Assembly (NCBI GenBank): GCA_030760725.1
Contig: JASWHV010000002.1
Span: 60,815,900 to 60,879,899, forward strand
Source of the DNA: Neostapfia colusana
Taxonomy: Eukaryota; Streptophyta; Magnoliopsida; Poales; Poaceae
Direction: 5' to 3'
DNA: 64,000 bases
Position numbers and translations under genes: made by a program
The notes under the pieces: generated by a model
Database searches by the model: none
What the model saw: only the letters and a program-made list of their open reading frames with translations
Told to the model about the DNA's origin: nothing
Shown: positions 13,159-27,600 of the stretch, one piece after another
How positions within the stretch are numbered: position 1 is the first letter of the stretch
Layout: each line of letters starts with the position of its first letter

Positions 13159-13166
13159 TATAAAAA
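13159..13166 (+). promoter_or_regulatory. Putative TATA box of the A 5' LTR promoter
   Basis: TATAAAAA preceded by a C-rich run and followed by CCCCAGCCCCGATC. The same box occurs in the solo LTR at 6616-6623, and a TATATA-type box occurs at the equivalent place in both minus-strand LTRs (43952-43961 and 53092-53098, minus strand). It is missing from the 3' LTR of this element through a 295-bp deletion. Transcription start is inferred, not seen. Confidence 0.65.
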
Positions 13167-14476
13167 CCCCAGCCCCGATCAGTTTTTCCCACGCGATCGC
13201 CGATTTTTACTCCGGTGAGCACCGAGACTTCGCCGGTGAATTTTGGCTGATCTAAGCTCGGAAACTCTGATCTAACTCGCTGGTCTTGATCCACCGCCTC
13301 CGGGGAACTTTGCAGGTGCAGAAAACTCGGAGAGTTACGGTGTAAACCCAGCGCCGACGAGCTTCGCCGTGGTTTTGCCTCGGACCTCGCCGCCGATCAC
13401 TTTCCAGGACCCCCGAGCTCGAGAAAAACCCCGAGGTGAGATCCCTGACCTCCCCTCTACCGATCTATGCCATAAGATCACAGTTCTAGGAAGAATTCTC
13501 GCGGATCCGAAACTTTCCGGCGAGATCGCCGCTTCCCGCCGCCGTGCGCCGCCGGCAGCGCCGCCCGCGCTCGATCAAAGCGACGTGGCCGCTTGTGCGC
13601 CGTTTATTTTAAATCGCACGGTAGACTTTAAATCCCCGCGTACCGGTTCGATGTTATAATCTCAGCCATCGGTTTAAAATCGGACGGTCCACGTCAGCCC
13701 CGCGTTATAAAGACTGGAATTCTTACGTGCTACCACCTGGGGTTCTCTGGAATTGAGAGCTAGCCCCGGAAACTTCAGATCTAGCCCCTGGAACTCCAGA
13801 AAATCATGTAAATTCATTTAAAAAACAGTTTTAGCCCCTGGACTTAATAAAAATTAGGAAAAACACCTCTGATAAGTGTAGCTAGACCCCTGGAAATTAT
13901 GAAAATAATATTTCAGACCCTGTAATGGGGTGAATTCATTATTTTAGCCCTGTTTAGTATTTAATTTAGAAAATTGAATATGTAACTAGTGTTTAAAAAT
14001 TAAAAAGGGGGACAAACATAATTGTCAAAATTAATTAAAAACTTTCTCAGAACTTAGAAAACTTTGGAGTGAGATAGAAATATATTTTTGGGCTGAAATA
14101 AATCTGTTTCATCTATTATTCACATTTATTAGTAAAAGGACACATTTTTAAGTAAATAATAGTTATAGAAAAATAGGGAAAATAATTATGAAATAGTCTA
14201 CATCAGAAGCCAAGGTCAAAATATGTTATTAAATTATTTAGGACCAAAACCTATACTGTTTAGATGATGTGTGTTACTAGTTTCATAATAAAATACACAA
14301 TTATGCATAGGAATATAAATCTGAAAATATAGCAACTAGTAAATGATAAATGGAGTTTCTAAAATACAAAGAATTCAGTTTAGGGTTGATAGAAATTGTG
14401 AAGGCACATATGGAGAAGAAAAATACTTTTCATACATACTTGGTAGTTTAATGAAAGGAATTTATTTAAAACTGAA

Positions 14477-14547
<71 letters not shown>
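14477..14547. repeat. Compound (CA)n(TA)n microsatellite in the A 5' LTR
   Basis: About 12 AC units (14477-14500) followed by about 23 AT units (14501-14547). The corresponding tract in the 3' LTR is longer (23479-23587), and the solo LTR at 6199-9633 has none. Both LTRs of an element are identical when it inserts, so the length difference arose afterwards. Confidence 0.95.
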
Positions 14548-14550
<3 letters not shown>

Positions 14551-16229
14551 TGTAAGTATAAATATGAACACCAAAGTAGGAATCATACACAGATAAATAA
14601 AAGTGTATGCAAGCCACAGATCAACACACAAAGTAACCACAACACATATAATGGTGAATGAATTTCATAAATATGAATGTGTGGTTTGTATGAAGTAGAA
14701 GTGTGAACTATGTCTTATGATTGTTGTTTTTCTTTTGCTATGTGTGATGGTATGAAGTAGAACCTATTCAAGAGCAAGTTATTTCTTTCCAAGATCAGGA
14801 CTACCCATTCCAAGAGCAGCAAGAAGGAGGCAAGTGTCCTTGACCACTTTGATCCTATGCTAGGATGTGTAGATAGAATTATTTGCATTGTCAAATGAAA
14901 TATGAAACCCATGCTAGGAAAGTTTCCCTAGAATTGCATTACCTTGTTTCCTTGTAGCTTGGGTTGGGATTTATTTTGTCATGTCATTTATTTACATGCA
15001 TATGCTTAGCCATGCTTAGAATGGGATATTTGGGATATGAGAGCATCAGTTTATTATACCATACTCTTGAATGAGCTATTGTGAGTTATGTAGAGGTAGG
15101 GATCAAGGCAAGTTGGATGTTTTGGTTGTGTGCTGGGTGCACGAGACTTGGGTTTGTGTTTAGTACTTGCCTGGATCCTAAGGACCGGTTCATGGAGCAT
15201 GTAACCCGGCTTTACAGTGCCAACCACATGCTGAGATGGGGCAGCTTGGCCAATTAATTAGGTGTATCCCCGGCGTAGTATGGGTGTGTTGGATGGTGCG
15301 GGGAGTAGGTGTCAGCTGGACTACCATATGAACCGCAAGGCTCAAGAGGGGGCCACTGCAGCGGGGTTGGAGCCTCTTGTATGCTGTTAGGGGCGAAACC
15401 TCAGTGGGCCCACGCTCGTCGGGAATCCCTTTGTAAAGGCTTCGTAGTGATCTCCTGGCCGCACACCTGGGAAGTGTGAATGTGGATCGTAGCCACTGGC
15501 ATAATGGAGGTTCTTTTAGTCCACCCGGCAACGGGGGATGAAATCACTACTTGTGGGTACAGTGGTACAAACTCTGCAGAGTCAAAACTGTCTTGACAGC
15601 CGTGCTCACGGTTAAGAGTGGCCTGGACTTATTCATGATTAGAGGATTGATGGTTTTGGAAGTTAAGCGGGGAGCTTAACATTGGAAATGATGTTATGGT
15701 TATTGGATTATGATGATGGGATGGGAGTTTGGGACCATTTCACCTGTGTAGTAATGTAGGTGCTTAATAAGCTAAGGTGATAGGTATTAATTGCGTAGTG
15801 CTTTAACCATGAGTTCAACCTCTCCTTGTTCTAGCCATGCATAATATAATTTTCCCACACTTGCTGAGTACCATTGGTACTCAACCTTGCATATTTGTTG
15901 GTTTATATTGCTGCTCAGGTCAAGATAATGAGGTGGTGTATAATGACCAAGATTTTGGACCCGAGGAAGGTTTTTTTAGGTTCATGAAGACCCCCGGGCA
16001 ACGCCTATGATGGAGCCCCAAAGAATAATATTCCGCTGCTAGTTTATTTACTTGTGATGAAGCATTGGTGTCCATTGAGACATTTGCAATGTAAGACTTA
16101 TTTATATTCGACACCTGGCTTGTAATAAATGATGCTTCACTATTTGTCATCACATGTATGAGAAAATGATCCTGGCATACATGTGATATTCACTTGGTTG
16201 TTCTTCGGAAAAACCGGGCGTGACAGAGG

Positions 16230-16247
16230 TGGTATCAGAGCCAAGGT
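16230..16247 (+). other. Primer binding site of element A (plus copy)
   Basis: TGGTATCAGAGCCAAGG, four bases after the LTR end, complementary to the 3' end of plant initiator tRNA-Met. This starts minus-strand DNA synthesis by the element's reverse transcriptase. Confidence 0.93.
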
Positions 16248-16270
16248 TGCCCGTAGGAACGTGGACCTAG

Positions 16271-16445
16271 GTAGAAATGGACGTATTTAAGGGCCCTATT
16301 TTCTCAAAAACTATTTTCCAAGGTGTGGGTTGAAGAGTGTTATTTAAGGAGTCATTTTCTTCATCTTACCCCAAATTTTCCTTCAAAATGGGATTTTTGT
16401 TTAAAAAGTTTATCTAACCTAATTTTTAAATTCTTTTTGTTTTAG
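16271..16445 (+). promoter_or_regulatory. Candidate 175-nt leader intron ending at the orf0 start codon
   Basis: Seen: CCTAG/GTAGAAATGG at 16266-16280 looks like a weak 5' splice site. The leader ends with a pyrimidine-rich run and TTTTGTTTTAG directly before the ATG of orf0 at 16446. The minus-strand A copy has the same donor (50147) and acceptor (49973-49974) and the same spacing of 175 nt. Inferred: splicing would remove the leader between primer site and orf0. No transcript evidence is available. Confidence 0.4.
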
Positions 16446-17225
16446 ATGGTTCGAATGATTCGCACTGCTCGCAAGTCCACAGGAGGGAGAGTTCCCGTAG
16501 TTGCCCTTGCCGAAAGAGAGGAGAGTCGTCCAGTGACGTACCTTTCCTATGGATTGGCAGTAGGAGATTTGTTGCGCCGTCTTCGGCGTATGCTCGAAGC
16601 CGCCGGCAATACGGGCAAGCTAATCATCCACTATAACTCCACCAGGACCATCCGTGAGAAGAGGGAAGAATGGAGTTCGGAGATGAGGATTATACACGAG
16701 AATCAACTGCTTAAGATTCACCACTCTCCAGCTTGTCGAGCAACACAAGTTGACGCGGAGAAAGATGTCACCTGGGAGGCCATCACCTGCCAGAGTCACA
16801 TCTATCGTCGCCACTTGGACAAAACTGAGTACATGTATGTCCTCCAACGTGAGAGTGGTACCACGGAGTACAAGTACCCACCGGTGCAGCAAAGGACTTC
16901 CCATGAGCACATGGACTTGTGCTTGGAGGATGCTGCTATGCTCAGCACTCGACTGCAGGAGTGTCAACAAGAGCTTCAGGATGTCCGAGACACCCTGAAG
17001 GAAACGGAGGCGTTGCTGCGAGCTTGCTTAAAGGCGAGAGAAAGAGGAGATGGGAATGAACTGTGTGTCACCGTGAATGATACATGGACTCCTGACTCCC
17101 CGGATCGCCGAGCAATCAGGCGTCGTCGCACTTCTCCACCAGCAGCCTCCCCACCCAAAGCAGAGTCAGAAGGTAGCCGAAATGAGGAGGAAGATCCCGA
17201 GGAGCCAGCTCAAGAGGACGAGTAG
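16446..17225 (+). CDS. orf0 of element A: extra protein between primer site and gag, function unknown
   Basis: An intact 259-codon ORF on the sense strand, ending 301 bp before gag. It has no recognisable enzyme motif. The N-terminus is basic (MVRMIRTARKS). Residues of about 155-200 are rich in Leu, Glu and Gln with heptad spacing (LEDAAML...LQECQQELQDVRDTLKETEALL) and probably form a coiled coil. A basic cluster (RRAIRRRR) that could act as a nuclear localisation signal follows, then a Ser/Pro segment and an acidic tail (EEEDPEEPAQEDE). A damaged homologue lies at the same position in the minus-strand copy (49203-49972), so it is a family trait. The start codon follows directly on an AG with a pyrimidine tract. 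Role unknown; RNA packaging, transport or targeting are only guesses. It is one of the few unbroken ORFs in the window. Confidence 0.8.
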   Translation: MVRMIRTARKSTGGRVPVVALAEREESRPVTYLSYGLAVGDLLRRLRRMLEAAGNTGKLIIHYNSTRTIREKREEWSSEMRIIHENQLLKIHHSPACRATQVDAEKDVTWEAITCQSHIYRRHLDKTEYMYVLQRESGTTEYKYPPVQQRTSHEHMDLCLEDAAMLSTRLQECQQELQDVRDTLKETEALLRACLKARERGDGNELCVTVNDTWTPDSPDRRAIRRRRTSPPAASPPKAESEGSRNEEEDPEEPAQEDE

Positions 17226-17526
17226 TGTAGAGTCTTTCCCCTAGCTAGCAAGAGGTCGAGTAGTCGAGTCGTTACGTAGTTAATGGTGTGATGATGCTTG
17301 GTGTGTGGCGTGAGTTGTGGAAGCCATGAGCAATTGTCCACAGCCTGGTCTTCAGATTGTTTTGCTTTGGTGTGTGAACCCACAGGAAATAATAGTGCAT
17401 TTATTTGGTGTGATATATAAACCCTCGTAAAATTTTAACAAAGCCTCAACACCTCAAAGCACCAACAAATGAAAGTAGTAAGATGATACTAAATGATATC
17501 AACTTAACATTTGTTGATTCTGCCAG
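17226..17526 (+). promoter_or_regulatory. Spacer between orf0 and gag, ending in a splice-acceptor-like sequence
   Basis: 301 bp without an ORF. It ends TTTGTTGATTCTGCCAG directly before the gag ATG (17527). The minus-strand copy also has AG directly before its gag ATG (48873-48874). Joining this acceptor to the leader donor at 16271 would give a gag-pol mRNA that skips orf0; that is an inference. Confidence 0.35.
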
Positions 17527-20500
17527 ATGGCCGGAAGAGGAAAAGGACGTGCTGCCAACCCCGCCAACAACAATGATGAGGCATGCAACCCTCATCTTTC
17601 TGGAGGCCAGGACAGGGGTGGTCGCCGTGAAGAAGTTGATCCTCTCCACCAAATGCTGGAGAATCAAAATCAGCTTATCCAGAACTTGACTCAAGTGGTG
17701 GCCAACTTGCATCAAGTTCCACCTCCACAAGCTGCACCACGCCAACCAAGGTAGAGTGAGTTTCTAGGAACTCAACCTCCAAAGTTTGCAAGTGCTGCTG
17801 AACCTCTGGAGGCAGACGATTGGCTGAAGACCATTGAAAGTAAGATGAGGATAATACAATGCCAAGGATATGAGAGGGTGCTGTTTGCCTCTCATCAATT
17901 GCATGGACCTGCTGCTGATTGGTGGACCGCCTACGTGGCCGCCCATCATGACCCTGAGAACATCACTTGGGAAGAGTTCAAGCGTAGCTTCCGCAACCAC
18001 TACATCCCAAGAGGGGAACTCAAAAACAAGAGGAAGGAGTTTTTGGGACTGCAGCAGGGAAACATGACGGTGAGGGAATACCTCACTAAATTCACTCAAT
18101 TATCCCGTTATGCTCCACGAGACATAGAGACTGATGAGCAGAAACAGGATTGTTTCGTGGAAGGACTTACCGCAGAGATGCAGTGTGCAATGTCCTCCAA
18201 TGAGTATGAAAGCTTTCAAAAGATGGTGGACAGAGCATTTGTGGTGGAAAGGAAGCTAAAGGCCTTGGAAAATGAGAATAAGAGGAAGGCGGGGTGGTCA
18301 CATCAGGCCTCAGGGAGCAACACCCGCCCACGTATGATGCAACAACCTACGGGGCAGACGAGCCGTGCTGCGGTACCCTATTCAGCACCAAGAGGGTACA
18401 ACCCAAACTACAGGCCTCCCGCAGCACCAGCACAGCCGCCACGTCAGTTTGTGCAGCAGCCTCGCCCCGCATATCCACCTCGACCAGCAGTGCAAGGACC
18501 CCCAAACCAACCCCAAGACAACAAGGGCCAGGCATCTAAGATTGGGGTGCAATGTTTCAGCTGTGGAGAAGTGGGGCACTACGCCCATAAGTGTCCAAAG
18601 AAGAAGCCCACGCCGCCACAACAGCAGAATGTATTGAGAGGACGGGTGAACCATGTCACTATGGAGGAAGCACAAGAGGCACCCGACGTGGTAGTTGGTA
18701 AGTTTCCTGCCAATTTACACCTTGCAACTCTGCTGTTTGATTCTGGTGCTACCCACTCGTTCATTGCTCAAGGGTTTGTTAAGAAGCATGACCTAGCAAC
18801 CAAACAAATGAACCATATGCTAGCGGTAAACTCTCCAGGTGGAGAAATAAGGACAAGACAAGTGTGTCCCAAAGTGAGCCTAGACATTAATGGGGTAGTA
18901 TTTACTGCTAACCTCATAGTGATAGATTCACGAGGGATAGATATTATTCTGGGTATGGATTGGTTGACCAAACATAAAGGAATCATCCATTGTTCGACCA
19001 GAACGGTGGAACTAACTCACCCCAGTGGCACCCGAGTAAAGTTCATAACGATACACGAGCCTAGGAGGGACATTAAATTAAATCAAGTGGAGGTGAAAGT
19101 TGAGGAAATCAGGACTATCAGGGAATATCCAGATGTTTTTCCCGAAGAATTGCCCGGTATGCCTCCCGACCGTGACGTGGAATTCGCAATTGAGCTAGTA
19201 CCGGGAACAGCCCCGATATACAAGAGACCTTATCGAATGGACTCCAAGCAGCTAGAAGAGCTCAAGGATCATTTGAGAGAATTGACGGAGAAGGGGTATG
19301 TTCGCCCTAGTTCCTCACCATGGGGAGCTCCGGTGATATTTGTGCCCAAGAAAGACGGAACCCAAAGGTTATGCGTGGATTACCGTGCCTTGAATGAGGT
19401 AACCATCAAAAACAAGTACCCATTACCCCGCATTGAAGACTTGTTTGATCAGTTGAGGGGAGCTTGTGTGTTCTCGAAAATTGATCTCAGGTCGGGGTAC
19501 CACCAACTCAAGATAAGGCAATCAGATATTCCCAAGACAGTTTTCGTATCTCGGTACGGACTGTATGAATACACTGTCATGCCTTTTGGGCTAACCAATG
19601 CCCCGGCGTATTTCATGTACCTCATGAACAAGGTATTCATGGAATATCTGGACAAATTTGTGGTGGTTTTCATAGATGATATTCTCGTCTTCTCCAAAAA
19701 TGAAGAAGAACATGAGAAACATCTAAGGTTGGTGTTACAGAGGTTGAGAGAACACCAACTATATGCCAAGTTGAGCAAGTGTGAGTTTTGGCTGAAGAGA
19801 GTTCCCTTTTTAGGACATATAATCTCGGAGGGAGGAATCTCCGTAGATCCCGCCAAAATTGAAGATATCCAGAAGTGGAAAACCCCTGAAAATGTCGGAG
19901 AAGTTCGAAGCTTTTTGGGATAGGCTGGATACTATCGACGGTTTATTGAGGGATTCTCCAAGATCTCGAGACCTCTCACCAAAGTGTTGGAGAAGGGAAT
20001 CACATTCACCTGGACACCACAGTGCGAGACGAGCTTTCAGGAGTTAAAGAAGAGATTGACAACAGCCCCAGTGCTGGTTATGCCAGATATGCAGAAGAAT
20101 TTCACAGTGTACTGCGATGCCTCTGGAAATGGGTTGGGATGTGTTCTCATGCAAGAAGGACATGTCGTGGCATATGCATCCCGGCAGCTTCGGAAGCATG
20201 AGAAGAACTATCCTACACATGATCTAGAACTAGCTGTAGTGGTACACGCGTTGAAAATTTGGCGGCACTATTTGATGGGGAAGAGGACCGAGATATATAC
20301 GGATCATAAGAGTTTGAAGTACATATTCACACAGCCAGATCTCAACCTCAGACAAAGGAGATGGTTAGAGCTAATCAATGACTTTGATGTGGGCATCAAC
20401 TATCATCCTGGGAAAGCAAACGTCGTGGCCGATGCTTTGAGTCGGAAAGTGCAGGTCAATAAGTTGAGTTTGAAGGACATGCCTGCAGAATTGAAGGACG

Positions 20501-21996
20501 AGGTTATAAGACTCAATCTATGTCTAGTAAATAGTGGTGAAGCCATCGCCATGGAAGTGGACTCCACACTCGAGCAAGACATACGCGAGGGCCAAAAGAA
20601 TGATGAGAAGATACAAGAGATCAGACAACTCATTAAGGAAAATAAAGCTCCTGGTTTTAGAGAGGATGGACAGGGAACGGTGTGGCACGGGAAAAGGATC
20701 TGTGTGCCAGAAGTAAAAGAGATCCGTGAATTAATTTTGAAGGAGGCTCACGATTCCGACTATTCCATTCATCCTGGGAGTACGAAGATGTACCAGGACC
20801 TCAAAAGCAGGTATTGGTGGTATGGCATGAAGCGAGATGTCGCGGAACATGTTGCCCTATGTGACACATGTCAGTTGGTGAAAGCAGAACATCAACGACC
20901 CGCGGGATTATTGCAACCACTCAAAGTGCCTGAATGGAAGTGGGAAGAAATCAACATGGATTTTGTCGTGGGATTGCCTAGGACCCAATCCGGGTATGAT
21001 TCAATATGGGTCGTTATTGATAGGCTAACCAAGGTAGCTCATTTCATCCCTGTGAAAGAAAGCTACAGCGGATCCAAATTGGCAGAATTGTACATGTCAA
21101 GGATCGTGTGTTACCATGGAGTGCCAAAGAAGATAGTGTCGGACCGAGGGACACAGTTCACCTCGAGGTTTTGGCAGAAGTTGCATGAAACCATGGGAAC
21201 CCATCTGAATTTCAGCTCTGCCTATCATCCCCAAACTGACGGGCAGACGGAGATAACCAATCAGATCCTTGAAGATATGTTAAGGGCATGTGCACTCAAA
21301 AACAATAGGAGTTGGGACAAGAACTTACCGTATGCGGAGTTTTCCTATAACAACAGCTATCAAGCTAGTATGAAAATGTCACCGTTTGAAGCTTTGTATG
21401 GAAGGAAGTGCAGAACTCCTCTATTCTGGAACCAAACAGGAGAAAGTAAAGTGTTTGGTCCAGAAGTGCTACAAGAAGCCGAAGCGAAGGTGAGGGAGAT
21501 TCGCAACAACTTGAGGATAGCACAAACACGCCAGAAGAGTTATGCTGATGTACGAAGAAGAGAACTCGTTTTCAACGTGGGAGACTATGTTTATCTCAAG
21601 GTGTCCCCTATCAGAGGACTTCGTCGGTTCAAGGTGAAAGGGAAGTTGTCACCTCGATACATCGGACCCTTCCAAGTTTTGGAAAGAAAAGGCGAAGTGG
21701 CGTACCAACTAGAGTTACCGGTTCATCTATCGGACGTACACGATGTATTTCATGTGTCACAACTCAAGAAATGTCTGAGGACGCCTGAAGAGGTGTTACC
21801 CATGAATGAAGTGGATGTAGCTGAAGATTTGTCTTATGCCGAGCAACCATACAAGATTTTGGAGACGATGGAATGCCTCACCAGAAACAAGAGAATCCGG
21901 ATGTGCAAGGTGCAGTGGAAGCATCACTCAGAAGAGGAAGCTACCTGGGAACGGGAAGATGAGCTCAAGGCACAATTTCCGGAATTGTTTTCTTAG
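17527..21996 (+). pseudogene. gag-pol: gag-pol polyprotein of element A (plus copy), one frame with two nonsense codons
   Basis: A single reading frame of 1490 codons encodes, in order, a gag capsid region (WTAY, NHYIPRGE), a CCHC zinc knuckle CFSCGEVGHYAHKC (18553-18594), an aspartic protease (DSGATHSF, from 18739), reverse transcriptase (YPLPRIEDLFDQL, DLRSGYHQL, FIDDILVFSK near 19670), RNase H (YCDASGNGLG, TDHKSL), integrase (HPGS...CDTC zinc region, DRGTQFTS, YHPQTDGQTE) and a chromodomain-like C-terminus (ATWEREDELKAQFPELFS). There is no frameshift between gag and pol. TAG codons at 17752-17754 and 19921-19923 interrupt it where the minus-strand copy has Leu codons. So the copy is very well preserved but probably not autonomous. 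It would make the virus-like particle and do reverse transcription and integration. Confidence 0.93.
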
Positions 21997-22027
21997 AAAC
22001 ACCAATCTCGAGGACGAGATTTCTTTT

Positions 22028-22040
22028 AAGGGGGGTAGAG
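22028..22040 (+). other. Polypurine tract of element A (plus copy)
   Basis: AAGGGGGGTAGAG directly before the 3' LTR (starts 22042). This is the RNase H-resistant primer for plus-strand DNA synthesis. The same tract occurs in the minus-strand copy at 44361-44373. Confidence 0.9.
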
Positions 22041-22041
22041 C

Positions 22042-25265
<3,224 letters not shown>

Positions 25266-25395
25266 TGAGGTGTGTGTGTATGGTGATGAACACTTCAAAT
25301 ATGTGTCAAAAACTGAGGCACTTACACAGCAATCCAACCCATCCAGAATCCAGACACAGGGCCCTTAGTTTTACACAATTATAACTCAATCAGTA

Positions 25396-25863
25396 CTTCT
25401 GTGGTTCAAAAGAACCAAACCACAATTAATCAGATCTCTTCTGATATTTTGATATAATTTATATTGGGATAGTGAAATTTGATATAATGTTATAGTGCAC
25501 TAAGATGTGCAGATGTATGCTATTGACCCATGCATCCAGCTGGCAGAAACTATTTTTGTTGAGCATTTAATTTCATAAGTTTTGCTACTGTAGTAATTCG
25601 TCCACTAGTTTGATTAGAAAGTTCCATTTTTATGAGCCAGGTGACTGTTGGCCAGATAGGCTGGCCCATGCCACCAAGGCAAGCGCTGCAGAGGCCTGGG
25701 CAGAGGCTACTAGTGTTGTTCCTCCATGGGGCGCACGGCAGCAGTCCTAGGGCTGAACGCCCAAACCCCACCCCTGGTTGTCATTCCTCGCTTAGAGATC
25801 GAGTTGCTTTGCTTACGAGTTGATTTGTATTAAGGAACGTTATACATTTCCAGAAGTTGCAGC
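25396..25863. other. Unassigned flank
   Basis: Nothing that can be named is seen here. The sequence is A+T-rich at first, then mixed. It lies between the inferred outer end of the B1 LTR and the first copia-like LTR fragment, so it may be part of either or old host DNA. Confidence 0.4.
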
Positions 25864-25990
25864 TGTTGTAATTCCGGGTGAATTAATCTCTAATTTTCCC
25901 CTTGATTATTCTCAAATATGGCTGGCTATATATATAGCCTAATTACAAGTAGAATATTAGTAGATTACTATTCCCTAGACTTCCAGTCCA
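25864..25990 (+). repeat. Truncated LTR fragment E0 (copia-like)
   Basis: TGTTGTAATTCCGGGTGAATTAATC... repeats, with some differences, the start of the LTR at 26470. The shared part includes CTCAAATATGGCTGGCTA-ATATATAGCCTAATTACA and ends at about 25975-25990 (GTAGATTACTA). Beyond this the two copies diverge, so only about 125 bp of LTR start remain here. Confidence 0.7.
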
Positions 25991-26469
25991 AACGTGTCGC
26001 TGTAGTTCGGCAGCTCTCAAATCGAGCTTCGCCTCTAACCCCGCACGCCGCCTCCGGATCGAGCGCCCTAGGGTTGCTCCACCACCTCCCTCATAGCCGC
26101 TGATTGGCAAGCACTAGCGCTCGAGGGCGCGGCCTGACCCGGACCTGGATGACAGCGGTAGCTCGCCTCCCGCGGAGCTGCAACGTGGCAACGACGAGGA
26201 TGAGGAGTTGGGGAATGAGGACCTCACCCTCAAAATCATCGCGCGGGCAGGCCCCCAAAATGTGGCTGCATGCAAACCGCCCTGGTGGACCCCCCCTACA
26301 CGCGGCTGCATGCGGACCGCCCAAGCGGATGCAGTGACAGCGCCCAAGACTAGTGCTCCTTCGATTCACCCTCCTCGGCAAGGCTCCTTGCAGATCCGCG
26401 CCTTCCCCGACCCGATCTGTCGAGGTACTTGTTCTTGGCCCTCAAATCTCAATACACTATGATTCCACT
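25991..26469 (+). other. GC-rich stretch between two LTR starts, possible exon remnant
   Basis: GC-rich DNA unlike its A+T-rich neighbours. One plus frame encodes an acidic stretch around 26140-26230 (PDPDLDDSGSSP, then GNDEDEELGNEDLTLKI) followed by a GT that could be a splice donor (CGAG/GTACTTG near 26423). No protein family is recognised and no start codon is convincing. It could be a captured or broken host exon. Confidence 0.3.
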
Positions 26470-26889
26470 TGTTGCAATTCCGTGAAAATTAGTCTTTAGT
26501 TCTTCCCCTTGATTCTCAAATATGGCTGGCTACATATATAGCCTAATTACAGGTAGGATCGTAGTAGATTACTACTCTCAAAACTCCTCGACTGAACTGA
26601 GATAGACTTGTAATCTATCTCTTACTATATCTTATCTAGGAAAACTAGATTAACTCTAACAGAAGCCCTACTCGCTATAAATATAAAGCCAAGGGCGTTG
26701 TGGTTATTAAGCAGGAAAATACAGGTTCTCCTTGGCCGAGCCCCATCCGCCACATTGCTCCTACCACAACTCCCTCACGCAAGCAGCAGCAGCAAGCCAC
26801 CAGACTCCCTCACTGTTTATCATTCGAGCCACCTCTCCCTCAGCAACACTAGTTCTTCCGCCCCATAGCCTAAGAATTAAACACATAGC
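26470..26889 (+). repeat. LTR E1 (copia-like)
   Basis: Starts TGTTGCAATTCCG and ends close to ACACATAGCA, just before a primer-site-like sequence. About 420 bp, with a TATA box (TATAAATATAAAGCC near 26678). The size, the TGTTG start and the primer site fit a Ty1/copia 5' LTR; no coding region confirms this. Confidence 0.6.
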
Positions 26890-26891
26890 AA

Positions 26892-26905
26892 ATTGGTATC
26901 AGGAT
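26892..26905 (+). other. Primer-binding-site-like sequence of element E
   Basis: TTGGTATCAGGATC after the LTR, matching the initiator tRNA-Met site except for GG in place of AG near the end. It supports LTR E1 as a 5' LTR with its internal region to the right. Confidence 0.6.
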
Positions 26906-27079
26906 CTAGGGATATTGTTCCACGGCCAATGCCACCAACAACAACCCGTTGCCAAGGCCAATGGCAACTCTAGTGCTGACCATCTCTGCATTCAAAGCTA
27001 CAGAAGCTACCTGATCACCTCAAGGCACATATGACCTCCACCGACAACCGGACAGACACCTTGTCCACCCAGCTGGCTG
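26906..27079 (+). other. Internal remnant of element E, left of the hAT insertion
   Basis: Short stretch that presumably held the gag start of E. Fragments of frame (for example TSTDNRTDTLSTQLA) are visible but no conserved motif. It continues after the hAT element at 33612. Confidence 0.35.
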
Positions 27080-27154
27080 TAGGGATAAAAACGGCCGGAT
27101 ACGGTCGGATAAAAGGCTAAACAATTTCCATATTCATATATCAATTTTGGAATC

Positions 27155-27597
27155 TGTCATGTGGGGCTGACATTATCAGCGCCGGCCCAGGGACCAGACG
27201 CACAATTAAAACGTAGACACAATTTTGAAAAAAATAAGTGTCAATCGGCATGCATGGCAAGCTAGGATAAAGGGGGATTGGTTTTCTTTTGTGTTTTAGG
27301 AAAGAAATAAATGAGAATAAGCATGGAAGGTAGGATAGGATCAAGGGAGGTTTGTGGTTTGTTTCCTTTGATAAAGATTAGTTTCCTTTGTTAGACAGGC
27401 TGCGAGCCTATATATTGGAGGAAGTACGTACCCCTGAGTAATAAGCAAGAACTACTATTTCACTCTCCCTGTTCTCCTCTAAACCTCACCCTCTTCAACA
27501 ATCGGGCAGCCAGGCAAAAATCCCGACACCCCTACCGGCCGCGGCTACGAGCTACGTAGCCAGGGGCCCGCCGTCTTAGACGTCGGCGCCCTTGAAA
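27155..27597 (+). repeat. 5' LTR of element D
   Basis: 443 bp starting TGTCATGTGGGGCTGAC and ending CGCCCTTGAAA, where the 3' LTR has the better TTGACA. A TATATATTGG box lies near 27410 before a CTGAGTAATAAGCAAG stretch. The LTR differs from the 3' copy at many positions and by small indels, so the element is old. Confidence 0.88.
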
Positions 27598-27600
27598 ACT

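Larger units (their letters stand above)
12745..16225 (+). repeat. 5' LTR of element A (plus copy)
   Basis: 3481 bp, from TGTAACACACC to GGGCGTGACA. Contains the GC-rich promoter part with a TATA box (13159-13166), an A+T-rich middle, a CA/TA microsatellite (14477-14547), a strongly conserved GC-rich block around 15100-15550, and the terminal 12-bp hairpin (16149-16187). The open frames inside it (12761-13163, 13369-13659, 15190-15531 antisense) also occur in the other LTRs and have no recognisable protein similarity. Confidence 0.95.

Noticed and set aside
14380..14640. Open frames with Ile-Tyr and Val-Cys repeats at the microsatellites (also 23382-23701)
   Set aside because: They are translations of the CA/TA repeat.
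17752..19923. The two TAG codons in the gag-pol of A as programmed readthrough
   Set aside because: They are not at the gag-pol border, one lies inside RNase H-proximal pol, and the minus copy has sense codons at both places.
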